The position numbers and the translations under genes are program-made. The notes below the pieces were generated by a model. It worked only from the letters and a program-made list of their open reading frames with translations. It did not search any database and was not told the DNA's origin. This document shows, piece by piece, positions 46,001-56,922 of a stretch of DNA of 64,000 bases; the stretch's first letter is position 1; each line of letters starts with the position of its first letter. The stretch is from JACKBK01 sp963707275. GTDB taxonomy: Bacteria; Chloroflexota; Anaerolineae; JAAEKA01. The stretch covers positions 124,001-188,000 of the forward strand of contig CAVPPH010000011.1 in NCBI GenBank assembly GCA_963707275.1, given 5' to 3'.

Positions 46001-47076
46001 CCTGCCCCAACACGCTGTCGATGTCCTCGCCAATGGTGTTGAGGTTGACGGCGCCCAGCAGGCTGGTGGTTGTGCTTTGGATACCGGACGCATCGATCCC
46101 CAGCGCGTCCAGGCTGACGGTCGTGGTTGTGACGCCCAGGGCATTCAGTCGCTCCTGATTCAGGCCCAGCGCGTCCAAACTCAGCGATCTCGATGCCGGC
46201 CTCCTCCAGGGGCGTGGTGTCGATGCCCATGCCCTGAAGGGTCTGCAGATCGAGGTTCACGTCGGCCAGATCGAAGCTACCGGCATCGCCGACAGCCGTC
46301 AGCGCTGCGCCGCCGGCCACGATGGCAGTGACCGCGTCGGTCAGGGTGAAATCTTGTAAGCCCAGCCCGGCGCCGGTCTGTCTCCACCGAATCGAAGAGA
46401 TTGCCCGCCTGCGCGAACAAGTTGCCGATGCCCGGCTGCAGGCTTTCGATCTCCACCGGCCGGCCATCGACCGCGGTCAGCCCGAAGTTCTGGTCGTAGT
46501 CGCTGTCCACGGCAAAGATGAAGCCCAGCGGCTCGCCCTGGCCGCTGTTGACATCGCGGATGATGGTGGGGAAGATGATGGAGCCGGCCACCGCGTCGAT
46601 CAACGGCTCGTCGGCGGCTTCGGCCTGCAACTGCTCGAAGCGCGCTTCGCTGATGCCGAACAGATTTCCCTCCAGAACGGTGAGTACCGTACTCACGCCG
46701 CCCTGCCAGCAGGCTGTTCAGGTTTTCCTCGGCCGCGGTGGCAGGGTCAGCCACCGCGACGTCGCCATCTTCAAAGCCGGTCAGCAACGACAGAATGGGG
46801 GGCGCGACGATCTCGTCCACCGCGCCGTAGGCGTCGATGGCGTTGCGCTGCACCGAGTAGTTGAGGGTGTCGCCCAGGCTGAGCGAGCTGATGAAGATGA
46901 CCGTGCTCAGGGTCAGGCCCAGAATGATCAGCAGCGACTGGGCGGGCCGGCGCGGAATGTTGCGCAGGCCCAGCTTGATCAGCACGGGATTGCGCAGCGC
47001 CGCGATGAGCAGCCACAGCAGGATCAGGCCGACGCCAACCGAGCAGAACAACGGCGAGGATTTCGCTGGCTGTCAC
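43070..47076 (-). CDS. MacB/FtsX-type ABC transporter permease, double-unit (about five frameshifts)
   Basis: Reconstructed length about 1333 residues, the size of the long two-unit FtsX permeases. A first membrane segment near the N-terminus is followed by a large extracytoplasmic domain and an FtsX core (LLSILAAILLIFLIFVMLAAERRSEIGVARAIGMQRSHVIQMF). After a middle membrane cluster comes a second periplasmic domain and a final FtsX core (STRSVVERRQQVGMLRAIGYQSRMV ... PAYQASRIYPAEALRYE). These permeases export lipoproteins, peptides or drugs, or work as mechanotransmitters. Breaks lie near 44745, 46175, 46385, 46700 and 47045; length arithmetic fits five surplus bases. The GTG start at 47076 overlaps the ATPase stop (GTGA), so the pair is translationally coupled. 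The first external domain has odd repeated Leu-Gly-Ile/Val segments (LNALGVTTTTVSLDALGI). Confidence 0.85.
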
Positions 47077-47747
47077 AGGATCAGCCCATCACGCATGCGC
47101 ACGATGCGGTCGCACAGCTCGCCAACCTCGCGGTTGTGGGTGACGATGACCAGGGTTTGCTCGAGCTCCTGGTTGAGGCCGCGCAATAAGGTCAGCACAT
47201 CGGCGGCAGTTTCGCTGTCCAGGTTGCCGGTGGGCTCGTCGGCCCAGACGATGGCCGGGTTGTTGATGAGGGCGCGGGCGATGGTCACTCGCTGGCGCTG
47301 GCCCGCGGAAAGCTCGGCCGGGCGGTGATTGGCGCGGTCGGAGAGATCGACCTGGGCCAGGGCGTCGAGGGCCTTCTGCCGCGCCACCTTGGGCTTGACC
47401 CCGCTGACCAGCAAGGGCAGCTCGACGTTTTCAACCGCGGTGATCACCGGCAGCAGATTGAAGGTCTGAAAGACGAAGCCCATGCGCTCGGCGCGGTAAG
47501 CGGTGCGTTTGCGGTCGCCCATCTTCTGCATATCCACGCCCTCGATCAGCACCTGGCCGGAATCGAATTCATCCAGCCCCGACAGGCAGTTGAGCATGGT
47601 CGTCTTGCCGCAGCCCGATGGCCCCATGATCGCGACCATCTCGCCCTGGTTGACGTTGAGATCGATTCCGCGCAGGGCGTGTACTTCCAGAGTGCCGGTG
47701 CGAAACGATTTTTGCACCTGGCTGGCAACGATAATGGGTTGTGGCAT
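47073..47747 (-). CDS. ABC transporter ATP-binding protein, MacB/LolD type
   Basis: 224 residues, intact. Walker A GPSGCGKTT at about residues 42-50, Q-loop FVFQTFNLLP, signature LSAGQRQRV (Ala for the usual Gly), Walker B AIVWADEPTGNLD, and the H-loop VTHN. It belongs to the FtsX-partner branch, which hydrolyses ATP to drive the permease encoded next. Its stop overlaps the permease start. A gap of about 230 bases with a terminator for the helicase gene lies upstream, so this is the first gene of the transporter operon. Confidence 0.93.
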   Translation of the reverse strand: MPQPIIVASQVQKSFRTGTLEVHALRGIDLNVNQGEMVAIMGPSGCGKTTMLNCLSGLDEFDSGQVLIEGVDMQKMGDRKRTAYRAERMGFVFQTFNLLPVITAVENVELPLLVSGVKPKVARQKALDALAQVDLSDRANHRPAELSAGQRQRVTIARALINNPAIVWADEPTGNLDSETAADVLTLLRGLNQELEQTLVIVTHNREVGELCDRIVRMRDGLIL

Positions 47748-47918
47748 TGGGATTAGACCTCAGATCGATTTGCTCTTGATTATCGCCGATGAGGAGATGC
47801 GCAGTCCGTACGGGGCATTCCGCATCGGCACCGTGCCAACATGCTGAGAGCGCGCGTTGGCTGTGTGACATGGGCTTACTTCCTCTACGTACGTGACCTG
47901 TTTACGGTTTCTCCGTAC

Positions 47919-47953
47919 AAAAAAAGCGCAGTCCACAGGATCGCGGACCGCGC
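47919..47953 (-). terminator. Rho-independent terminator of the kinase-regulator-helicase operon
   Basis: On the minus strand GCGCGGTCC (47953-47945) pairs with GGACTGCGC (47934-47926), one mismatch, followed by seven T (47925-47919). It starts 24 bases past the reconstructed helicase stop at 47977, which supports that repaired end. Confidence 0.88.
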
Positions 47954-47976
47954 TGCAAGTCATCTGGAGAAGCTGG

Positions 47977-50900
47977 TCATTCTCCCAGCAGTTCCAGCAT
48001 TTTGTCGTACACCAAGTTGCTTCGTGGCAGGATCAGCCGCCGGATCCACCGAGTTGTGGGGAATGTCCAGCGACGGCTCGAGGATGGTGGTTTCTCCTTG
48101 GGATCACGCTGCGCCAATCTGCAGCCAGCCGGCCACGATGCGGTCGTCGCTGCCGTCGATGACTCCGGCCAGATGCTGCTGCAACTCGGCAGGCACATCG
48201 GCACGCGGGTCCTGGGCGTAGACCAACGGCGCATGACCGTCGCCCGCCAGTTTCTCGCCGCTGAAGAGATTGACGGCAACCTCGTGTTCGTGCTTGACGG
48301 CGATGTTCTCGCGGCGCTGCCAGAGACGTTCCGTCCGATTGTACCTGACCTGCATGGTGGAACCGTAGGCTTTCACCAGTTCGAAGATGTGGGTGACCTT
48401 GTTGTAGTGGCGCATCAGAGCGATGGCGATGGCGGTCCGCTCGTCGTCGGTCAGGCATGAAAGCCCCTGAGCCTCGACGCGCGCTTGCTGATCTGCCGGC
48501 GCGACTTCGGCCAGCAGCGCCATAAGTCCTCTGTCGAGGACGGTATCTGTCTGCTGCTGGCCAAGATCCATTTCGAGAATTTCGGCCACGTCATCAGGAA
48601 GGTCGTCCTGCTCCAGCGGGCTGTGCAGTTGGCTGCCGATCAGGGCAGTGATCAGACGATAGCAGTCATTGGTCCAGGTACGCCGGGCGCGGATGGCGCG
48701 ACCGCGCAGTTGCTGCCACGCGGTCACGTCGCGGGTCGCAGTGGCGTCGATCAGCACGTTGGGCGAGATCACATTCCAACCGGTGCGCGCCCAACTGGAT
48801 ACCACCACTACGTTGATGGGCAACGATTCGGCGTCAACGATGCGCGAGGTGAGGTCGTACATCAGCAGCTTGCGGTTGCCGCTGGACATGGGAATGACGA
48901 AGAACTTCTGCCGAGCGCCGCTGACCTGTTCCAGTTCCGCTACCTGCGCCTGCCGGAAGTAGCGCGCGATGATCGCGTAATCGAAGAAAGTGTTCAACAG
49001 GTCGGCGAAGTGGATGTTGCGCAGGTCCATGCGCGCCAGCAAGCGTTCTCCGGCAGACCCCAGATCCAGCTTGCGCACCTGCTGCCGCAGGGGACGCAGC
49101 ACGCGCCGGCTGAAGTCGCCGGGCCGGGCGGCGTGGACGTTTTCCAACCGCGGGATGTAGTTGCCGATCAACGCATTCCAGCGACTGTGCAGATCGTCCC
49201 GCACCTGGGCAGGAATATTGAGGCCCTGGAAGACCAGATCAAACATCGCGCCGGCGATCTCGCCTTGCATCAGTTCCCGTTCCACAAACCGTGAGATGCG
49301 CGGCGGCAGCGGGTCCGCCTCGTCGTAGGGAAGATACTGCTCGCTGGACAGGACCGCGTAAGGCGTGAATCGCTCATCGCCCAGCAGTTGGGCGTACAGT
49401 CCGCCCAGCCCCTCATAGCCCGGCACGGCCAACCCCTGTTTCCACTGAATACGGCGCGCGTTGTCGAATATGATGATCCCGCTCACCGGTCGCGTGCTGC
49501 GTTCGGCCTCAATAATCGCCTTGATCGTCTCGACGCGGCCTTCGCCGACCCGTCGATACCATTCGCTGAGGGATTCGTACAGACCGACGATGTTGGAGGA
49601 CAGGCCGTTCTTGACGGCTTCGTTGCGCGTCGCCTGGTTGGTGGCCGCGGCGAATGCCTCACGCATCGCCTGCACGTCGAAGCCGATGGCAAAAGCCGGC
49701 GCTTGAAGACGTTGCAAAGTCGACGGCAGGTAGATGAGTTCCGCCAGTTCGGCCTTAATGGCCTCCAATTCGCCCAGGAGCGTTTGGAAAGCGTCCTCGT
49801 CCGCGCCCGCCTCGCGCACCAGATCGCTGTCTGACCATCCGCGGGCAATCTGAACCGTGCTGACCAGCTTGCTTTCGGTCAACTGCAGGTTGTCGCCTGA
49901 CTCCCAGCCGGCCAGCCGGCTGGGCAGCGCAGTGGCCCAGTCCTTGCGTCCCTGATACATGCCCAGCAGCTCGTGGCCGATGTCGACGCGGTCATCCATG
50001 GGCAGGTCAGCAAACCAGGCGCGCAGTTGCTTGCCGCCAACCAGGTCCATGAATGCGCTGGTATGCGTTTTATAGTCGTCCAGCAGCTCCCGGATACGGC
50101 GTTCGCGCACGGAGTAGGAGAAAGGCGCGCCCAGTTCGGCGAAAGGCGCGACGTAGCCGGCCGCAATCAGTTCGTCGATGGGAATAGTGTAAGCCAGCTG
50201 CAGGCCCAGCCGGGCAAAGCGAGAGCGGTAGGCCTCGGCAGTGCCGGTGAAGCCGATCAGGCTGTGCAGGCTGCCGTCATCGAGCCATTCGACCATCAAT
50301 CGGATGACGTCCGAGGAGACACTCTTCAAGTTGTCGGCGACCTTGTGCACCTCATCAAGGATGACATGTTGCACGTTGGCGCTCTGCAGAAACATCTCGA
50401 TGGAGTCTACGTCGAAGCCGCCTTTGCCTACCGCCGAACCGGCCTGCGACAGTGCCGTGTAGGTCATCAGCAGGATGGCAGGATGGTTTCCAGTGCGCTT
50501 CTGAAAGCGCTCCAACTGGTTCGGCGTGCCGGCAAAGACCATCTCCGGCGGAAGACGCAGACCGATAGACTTGTAGCACAACTCGCCAGACCATTGCTGG
50601 AGATAGTTGCTGGTGGGAACAAGCACCAGGATCGACTGGCCCGCCCGCAGGCTGCGCAGCCAGTCCTGGATGCACAACATGCCGATCATCGTCTTGCCGC
50701 TGCCGGTAGGCGCCTCTACCAGTTGCCCGCCATAGCCGTAGCCCCGGAAGACCGCGTAGGCCTCGTACTGGTAAGGCCGCGGATAGGACGATCCGATCAA
50801 ATCAGCGTAGGTCCAGGGGCTGGCGTGCGACACCCGGCCCTCGAGCAATGTCACCACCAGGTCGATAAAAAGTGCCGCACTGGCATTTCCCAGACCCGTC

Positions 50901-51748
50901 ACCTGGCTGAACAGCGTGCGGAAGGTGCTCTGTCGTCCGGCCACGTCGCTCAGCCCCGAATACCCCGCCGCTTCGAACCGGCTGTACACCTCCGGCCCCA
51001 CCAGGGCGCGCAGGCTGGGAGCATCGACATCCATGTCGGTGTACGTTCGTTGCGTCCGTGCGTAACGCACCGGCCGCTGGTCGGCCACAGTCACGTGATC
51101 GGAGGCCGTCAGGTCCTTGAGATGGCGCAGTACGGTGCCCCTGGCAACCTCCATGATATTCAAGCCGTTGACCAGCGTTACGATGACATCCGGGTCGAGG
51201 GGTTCGGCGCTCTCCTGCAAAGCCCGCATCACCAGGTCGCGCACCAGATCATCGCGGCCGCGGCGATCAAGGACCAAAGCCACTGGCACGTTGTGCGGCG
51301 ACTGCTGGTGCATATGCATCATCGCCCGGTGCAGCGTGGCGAGATTGCGCATGGCCGCCTGGGCCAGCGCCTCCTTGCCCGCGTTCAGCGCCGAGCGCAG
51401 GATGTAAATGGTGCGGCCATGATAAACAGCCAGCCGGAAATAGGCGCTGCGCTGGCGAGCGGCGTCGTTCTGGGCGAGGGCCGCGGCGAACTCAGTCTGT
51501 TCCAGGTCGATCAGCGCCTGGGCCTGCCAATAGCTGCGGCGGGCCTGCGCATCCTCGATGATCGTCACGGGCGCGTCCTGGAGTTCCCCGCTGCCGGTAT
51601 CGTCTTCCTCACCGTTCTCGTCGTCCTCTTCCCGGATGAATTCGGCTTCCTCCAACGCCCTGGCGGCCTCGAGCTCGCGCGCCGACTCCAGGAATTCCTC
51701 CAGCTCCAGTTCCTCGTCCGATTGGTAGACTTGTTCGTCCATCGTCAT
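47977..51748 (-). CDS. Large SF2 DEAD/DEAH-like helicase (indels only near the 3' end)
   Basis: 1214 residues read without a break, about 1256 after repair of the end. An acidic N-terminus (DEELELEEF, EEDDENGEEDD) and about 230 helical residues precede the helicase core. Motif I EAPTGSGKT is at 345-353, motif II DEVH at 465-468, motif III GFTGTAEA follows, and motif VI QLRGRAIR lies at about 1013-1020. An insert of roughly 350 residues separates the two RecA lobes. Three indels between about 47990 and 48100 precede KQLVYDKMLELLGE and the stop at 47977, directly before a terminator. It should be an ATP-driven DNA or RNA translocase; no nuclease or methylase domain is seen. Its ATG overlaps the response regulator stop (ATGA), an unusual coupling. 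Confidence 0.85.
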
Positions 51749-52137
51749 TCCCCGATCAACGGCTGCTTGCCGGCTTTGACCAGCGCCACGTTAACTCGAT
51801 TGATCAGCTCGCGCGGCGCGAAGGGCTTGACGATGTAGTCGTCGGCGCCGCCCATAAGTCCGTGGATCACATCGTCTTCAGTGCCCTTGGCTGTGAGCAT
51901 CAGCACGATGGGTGCGGGATCGCACTCTGTCTTGATGACAGCGGTGGCAGTCGGACCATCCATTTTTGGCATCATCCAATCCATGATGATCACGTCGGGG
52001 GCTTCCGCCTTGGCCATCGCAACAGCTTCTTCGCCGTTGGTGGCGGTCAAAACCTCAAAACCGGCTTTCTTGAGCTTGATTTGAATGAGTCGACGGACAT
52101 CGTCTTCGTCGTCTACGGCAAGTACTTTGATGGACAT
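51745..52137 (-). CDS. Single-domain response regulator (CheY-like)
   Basis: 130 residues, a receiver domain only. The acidic pair is Asp9-Asp10, the phosphoacceptor Asp53 (VIIMDWMMPKMDG), the conserved Thr in LTAKG and the Lys in IVKPF. Without an output domain it must signal by protein contact. The partner kinase is most likely the histidine kinase encoded 90 bases upstream, and its stop overlaps the helicase start by four bases. I chose the ATG at 52137: AGGAG lies seven bases before it, while the frame upstream runs through an inverted repeat. Confidence 0.93.
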   Translation of the reverse strand: MSIKVLAVDDEDDVRRLIQIKLKKAGFEVLTATNGEEAVAMAKAEAPDVIIMDWMMPKMDGPTATAVIKTECDPAPIVLMLTAKGTEDDVIHGLMGGADDYIVKPFAPRELINRVNVALVKAGKQPLIGE

Positions 52138-52159
52138 GATCTTCTCCTGTGGTGAATTT

Positions 52160-52230
52160 GTAGGGGCATGAATGGCGGCACGACGATTTCGCTCGAAATC
52201 ACGACTCCTTGCCGCCATTCATGCCCCTAC
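52160..52230. repeat. Long perfect hairpin between kinase and regulator genes
   Basis: Arms of 21 bases (52160-52180 and 52210-52230; arm GTAGGGGCATGAATGGCGGC plus A) pair perfectly. The loop holds a smaller stem (GATTTCG/CGAAATC). The right arm covers the kinase stop codon. It resembles GTAGGGGC-type palindromic repeats scattered in many genomes and could also lower downstream expression. Confidence 0.8.
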
Positions 52231-54243
52231 CGTGCGTCCGCGCCGCGGTCCGCCAGCGGCACGGTGAACCAGAACGTGGAACCTTCGCCCAGCACGCTTT
52301 CCACGCCGACCGTGCCGCCTTGCAGCTCGATCAGCTCCTTGACAATGGAAAGCCCCAGACCGGTGCCGCCAACTTCCTTCGTCATAGCGTTGTCGACGCG
52401 GTAGAAGCGACTGAACAGGCGCGCCTGATCCTCCGGCGCGATCCCGTGACCGTTGTCGCTGACGGCGACGCGGGCCAGGTCGTCCAACCGGCTGATGTCG
52501 ATGCGGATGACGCCGTTGTCCTGTGTGTATTTGTGAGCGTTGCTGACGTAGTTGGTGAGCACCTGGACGAGCTTGTCGCGGTCGCCAAACACGTCACAGG
52601 CCGCCGGATCGACGGCGACATCCAGGCTCTGCTGCTTCTCCTGAACCTTCTGCTGCATGGTGAGAACGACCGTCTTGACGACTTCGTTCAGATCGACCGC
52701 TTCAGACTTGAGCTGCACGCGGCCGGACTCGATCCGCGACAGGTCCAGCAGGTCGTTGACCAGCGCCACCAGCCGTTCGGCGTTGCTGTAGACGATGCCG
52801 AGGTACTCGGCCACCTCTTCGTTGATCTCGCCCGCGTCGCCGTCCAGCACCATCTCGGTGAAGCCCTTGATGGCGGTCAGCGGCGTGCGCAGTTCGTGGG
52901 AGGCCAGAGACACGAACTCGGTCTTCATCCGGTCCACCTCACGCTCGCGGGTGACATCGCGAAAGACGTAAAGCCGGCCGAGGAAGCCCTCCGCATCGCT
53001 AATCGGCCTCGTGAAAAGTTGCAGCTCGCGCGGCTGGGGCCACTTCTGGACGACCAGCCGTGTGTAGTCGCGATTGGTGTCCGTGCTGCTGGCCATCGTC
53101 AACTGGTACAGTTCGTCGGACTCGGCAAAGACCTGGTCATACAGCGTGCGGGTGTCCTCGAGATGCTGCCCGATAACTCGTTCCGGCGGCACAGCGAAGA
53201 TCTCCGCGAAACGCCGGTTGACGTCGATCACCCGCTGAGCGGGCGAGACCAGCGCCAATGCTTCGTTGACGCCGTCGGTGACAGCGCGCAGGCGGGCCTT
53301 GCTGGCCCGTTCGGCTACCAGGGACTCGTGCAGACGGCGCTTGCTCTGCTCCAACTGGTTGGCGATGCCGGCAATCATCAACGACACCGCAACGAAGATG
53401 ACCGACCCGCAGCCAGTCCTGGGCGTTGATGCCGACGCTGTAGTGCGCGGTCTCGAGAAAGGCGATGTTGGCAAAAGCGCCGACTGCAGTGGTCAGCAGT
53501 GCCGGGCCTAACCCGCCCCGCCAGGCGCTGATCAGGACGGCGATGTAGAAGACGGTGAAGATGCTGCGCTCAAACGCCGGCAGGAAGACGAAGCTGAGCA
53601 GCGATGCGACCAGGCTGGCCACCACCGCCACGCTGTACCCTTGCAGGGTATCGAAAGCCTTGGTGCCGCGCTGCGACAGGGGACGGAAGTACGGCTGCAG
53701 AACCCGCCACAACAGCCAGGCGCCGGCAAAGGTCAGGGTCTTGTCCAGGGGATCACTGATAAAGCCCTGGAGTGTTGCCGCCTGCAGCACGTTGGCGCCG
53801 GTGGCGGTAAGATACGATGTCAGGTAATCGGTGCCGCCTCCGGTGATATCGCCTAGCACATAGGCGGTGATCGGCGCCGAGATGAGCGCAGCGCCGACAC
53901 CGGTGAGCAGGCCGGCCAACAGCACGGTGCCAAAGCGGCGGAACGCCCCGCGCCACGCCGCATAGCCCGCCGCCCACCCGATGAAAGCAGCGCTGATAGT
54001 GTAGGGCAGGACCGACGGATCACCCAGCAAGCCGCCCCAGATGATGGTGGACACGGCGCCGACCGCTGCGCCGGCCAGCGGCCCCAGCAGGGCACCTACC
54101 AGGACAGTACCCAACAAGTCGAGATAGAGCGGCCATTGCAGCCCATCACGCACCAGATAGCCTAACCCGATGTTGATGAGTATCGACCCGACCACCAGCG
54201 CGAGCGAACGGATCAGGTACGTTGTCTTGGAACGGTCATGCAT
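52227..54243 (-). CDS. Membrane sensor histidine kinase with PAS domain (one frameshift)
   Basis: Reconstructed length 671 residues. The N-terminal ~300 residues have 8-9 membrane segments with a Gly-rich repeat-like order (LLGTVLVGALLGPLAGAAVG), recalling substrate-binding or MASE-like sensors. Then come a PAS domain (about 330-450, ALALVSPAQRVIDVNRRFAEIF), HisKA with the phosphorylated His in SLASHELRTPLTAIKG, and the ATP domain with N box (NYVSNAHKY), DNGHGIA and GGTGLGLSI. It phosphorylates itself on His and passes the phosphate to a receiver, probably that of the next gene. A surplus G near 53405 breaks the frame just after the membrane part. The start codon lacks a good ribosome site. 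Confidence 0.92.
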
Positions 54244-54297
54244 CGATCATCAGGAGATATGCAGGTCGCGGGCGACTTTCGAAGTCGTAGAATGACC

Positions 54298-54330
54298 CGG
54301 CGGGCTCGATCAGGAGACCGGCCCGAGCGA
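54298..54330. repeat. REP-like element, inverted orientation
   Basis: 54302-54328 is the reverse complement of GCTCGGGCCGGTCTCC plus a TGATCGAGC tail, the core seen at 39051-39072 and 42385-42414. It lies in the gap between the kinase gene and the ABC-2 permease gene. Confidence 0.6.
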
Positions 54331-54380
54331 GTGTCACATCCGGCCTTTTCAGGCGATGGCTGGCAGGCGATCGCCCTGAC

Positions 54381-55878
54381 TCATCCACTGGTCTGTCGAT
54401 ATTTGCGCCACATGATCAGGCAGACCAGCCCGTAGGACAGAAACGAGAGAATCACCAGGGTTCCATAGATATCGGACCTCAGGCTTTCACCTTTCAGCAA
54501 CAGTTCCTGAAACCCGATGTTGGCGTGAGTCATGGGCAGCAGGATGGCGATGATCCACGCCGGCCAGGCGAAGCCGGTGATCGGCAGGAAGAAACCGGTG
54601 AAGAAGATGGAGAGCAACAGCAGCAGCATCACCAATTGTATCGCCTGGCTGTCGGTATGGGACACGCTCGATATCAGCAGTCCGATGCCCACCGAAGCCG
54701 TGGCCAGCAGCACGATCAGGGCAACGTGTTGCAACGGATACGCGCTCGGCATGGGAACGCCGATCAGCGCCAGGAGCAGCGTCAGGATGACGCCGGCCAG
54801 GCTCACATAGCAGGACATAGGCGATCGATTTTCCCAGCAGGATCTGAACCAGGCGAAGGGGCGAGACGCGAAACATCTCGAAGGAACCCATTTCCTGCTC
54901 ACGTACCAGCCCCAGCGATCCCAGCGTAGCCCCCAGCGCCTGGATCAGCAGCGCCAGCACGGCAGGCGTGAAGAAGATGACCATGCTGTAGGGCGCGCCG
55001 CGCAGGTTGCTGTAAGTCTCTTTGACGGGAGATATGATCGCGTCCGGCGGCACGCTGACAAACACGTCCACTGTGCCGCGCAAAGTGTCGATCTCAGCGA
55101 CGCTGCTGGAAAGACGTTCGATCTGGGCCGGCAGGTCTCCGTCTCGCAGAACCTGCGTCAGCTCATCCATCTCATCCATCAACACCTGTGCGTCGCTATG
55201 AAGCTGATAGAGTTCCGGCGCGATGTTGGCCTGCGCGTCGGACAGGGGCGGAAGCACGGCCAGGAACACCGAAAGCACGGCCGTGAGGTCCTCGGCAACG
55301 GCCGTCGCGCGTCCGACATCTTCCGGCTTCAACGACTGCCTGAGCTGATCGAACTGCTTCCTTGCATCGTCCAGCGAGACCGATACCTCTTTGGCCGTGG
55401 TTTGGGCTGAAGTCGCCTCGTGCGTGAGCAACTGCTGGTTGACAAAATTCATTTCCCCATAGGCCAGCGAACGGATCCATGCCTCGGCCGTGGGATCGAT
55501 GGTGCGGGAGTAGACCTCGATCTCGGGCCGTTTGCCGCTCCCCGGCTGCCAGGTGGACACATCAGGAACGATCTGCACCACATCCACAGCGCCGCTGTCC
55601 AGCATGGCCATGGCCTCTTCCCGGTCGGAGGTCGTTTTTGCCAGCACGAAGCTGCTGGCGATGAAGGCCTCAGCCTGCTGCTGCTCGACACCGGGCACAC
55701 CGTTCTCAGGCCAGACCAGTACCGCAGAGACGGCGGGGTTTGCGCTGCGAAAGGTTGCGCCAAAGGCAGCCAGAACCAGCAGCGGCCCGCCCACCAGGCT
55801 CAGCAGCAGCCGCGGCTGGCGGCGCACATCGTGGAACTCCTTGAGAAAAAAGGCAAAGATTTTGGTGAGAGCAGTCAT
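54381..55878 (-). CDS. ABC-2 type transporter permease (one frameshift)
   Basis: Reconstructed length 498 residues. A membrane segment near residues 20-45 (PRLLLSLVGGPLLVLAAFGA) is followed by a large external domain with a coiled-coil-like middle. A five-helix C-terminal membrane domain of the ABC-2 type follows (YSMVIFFTPAVLALLIQALGATLGSL, REQEMGSFEMFRVSPLRL, GFAWPAWIIAILLPMTHANIGF). The REQExGxxExxxxSPL motif is typical of exporters such as YhhJ/YbhR. A surplus base near 54822 breaks it (KSIAYVL then YVSLAGVILT). Its ATG overlaps the ATPase stop (ATGA). Likely substrates are drugs, lipids or polymers. Confidence 0.88.
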
Positions 55879-56878
55879 GCCGGTGCTACCTCCGAGCGCT
55901 GGATGAGACGTACGAAAACTTCGTCGAAGGGCGGCAGATACGGCTCGGCAACCGTGGGTGTGATGCCCTTCTGGTCTTTGAGGGCTGCCAGAACAACCGG
56001 CAGATCCCGACCGGCCTTTTCGACGAAGACGTGAATCCGGTCGGGATTGTCCGGCGCTCTTCTCCGTGTGCTTGACCTGCGGCAGTCCATCGAGAAAGCG
56101 CTGTACCTCGGTCGCCTGGCCGCCGTCGACCTGGATGTGCAGCACTTCGCCGCCCATGGCCTGGCGTCGCAGGCCGTCGGGCGTGTCCATCGTGACCAGC
56201 CGGCCGTTGCGCATCACCGCGACCTGATCGCAGTAGGCCGCCTCGCCCACGTATTGCGTGGTGACCAGCAGGGTCTTGCCCTGGTCGCGCAGACGGCGGA
56301 AGTTCTCCCAGATGCGCGAGCGCAGGATCGGATCGATGCCGGCTGTCGGCTCGTCGGCGAAGAGCAGGTCCGGATCGTGCAACAGCGCCCCGGCCAGCAT
56401 CAGACGGCGCTGCATGCCGCCCGACAGTTTGCGTCCCAGCCGGCGGCGGGCTTCGGTCAGCTCCACAAACTCCAACAGCTCGGGGATCTTTGGCGTTTCG
56501 CTGGCGGCGCGACATGCCGTAGATCCCGCCGAGGAAGTGCAGATTCTCTTCGACGCTCAGATTCGGGTAGAGGATGAACTGCTGCGGAATGTAGCCAATG
56601 CGCTCCTTGTCCCGGCCGCTGAACCTGGCAGGCAGCTTGTCGAGGACCCGCACTTCGCCGGCGGTCGGGGTGTAGATGCCGTTGAGCAGCCGGATGGTGG
56701 TCGTCTTGCCACAGCCGCTGGGGCCGATCATGCCAAGGATCGCGCCCTGGGGCAGCGAGAAGGTGATGTCGAAGACGCCGGCGCCTCCGCCGAAGTCGAG
56801 GCTGGCATCTCTCATTGCCAGGGCGTCTGATCCAGGTTGTGCAGTCGCGTTTTGCATTGTCATTAGTCTTTCGGTCAC
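55875..56878 (-). CDS. ABC-2 transporter ATP-binding protein (two frameshifts)
   Basis: Reconstructed length about 333 residues. Walker A GPSGCGKTTTIRLLNG, signature LSGGMQRRL, Walker B LLFADEPTAGIDP, and an accessory C-terminal domain (VFVEKAGRDLPVVLAALKDQ) usual for exporter ATPases. Surplus bases near 56508 and 56065 break the frame; the length is divisible by three only after removing both. Start is uncertain: GTG at 56878, or ATG at 56863 or 56857 just inside. It forms the exporter with the overlapping permease gene and follows a small membrane-protein gene on the same strand. Confidence 0.88.
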
Positions 56879-56922
56879 GAGGCAGGTAGCCTTCTTGCTG
56901 TTGCTGTTTCGACAGTTGTTTT

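Noticed and set aside
49973..51838. Plus-strand frame of 621 residues opposite the helicase gene
   Set aside because: It is an antisense shadow: His- and Gln-rich composition, no domain pattern, while the minus strand has complete helicase motifs.
47977..54243. Helicase operon as an antiphage defence or restriction system
   Set aside because: No nuclease, methylase or specificity gene is present, and the partners are a histidine kinase and a receiver. I cannot exclude defence, but nothing in the sequence supports it.
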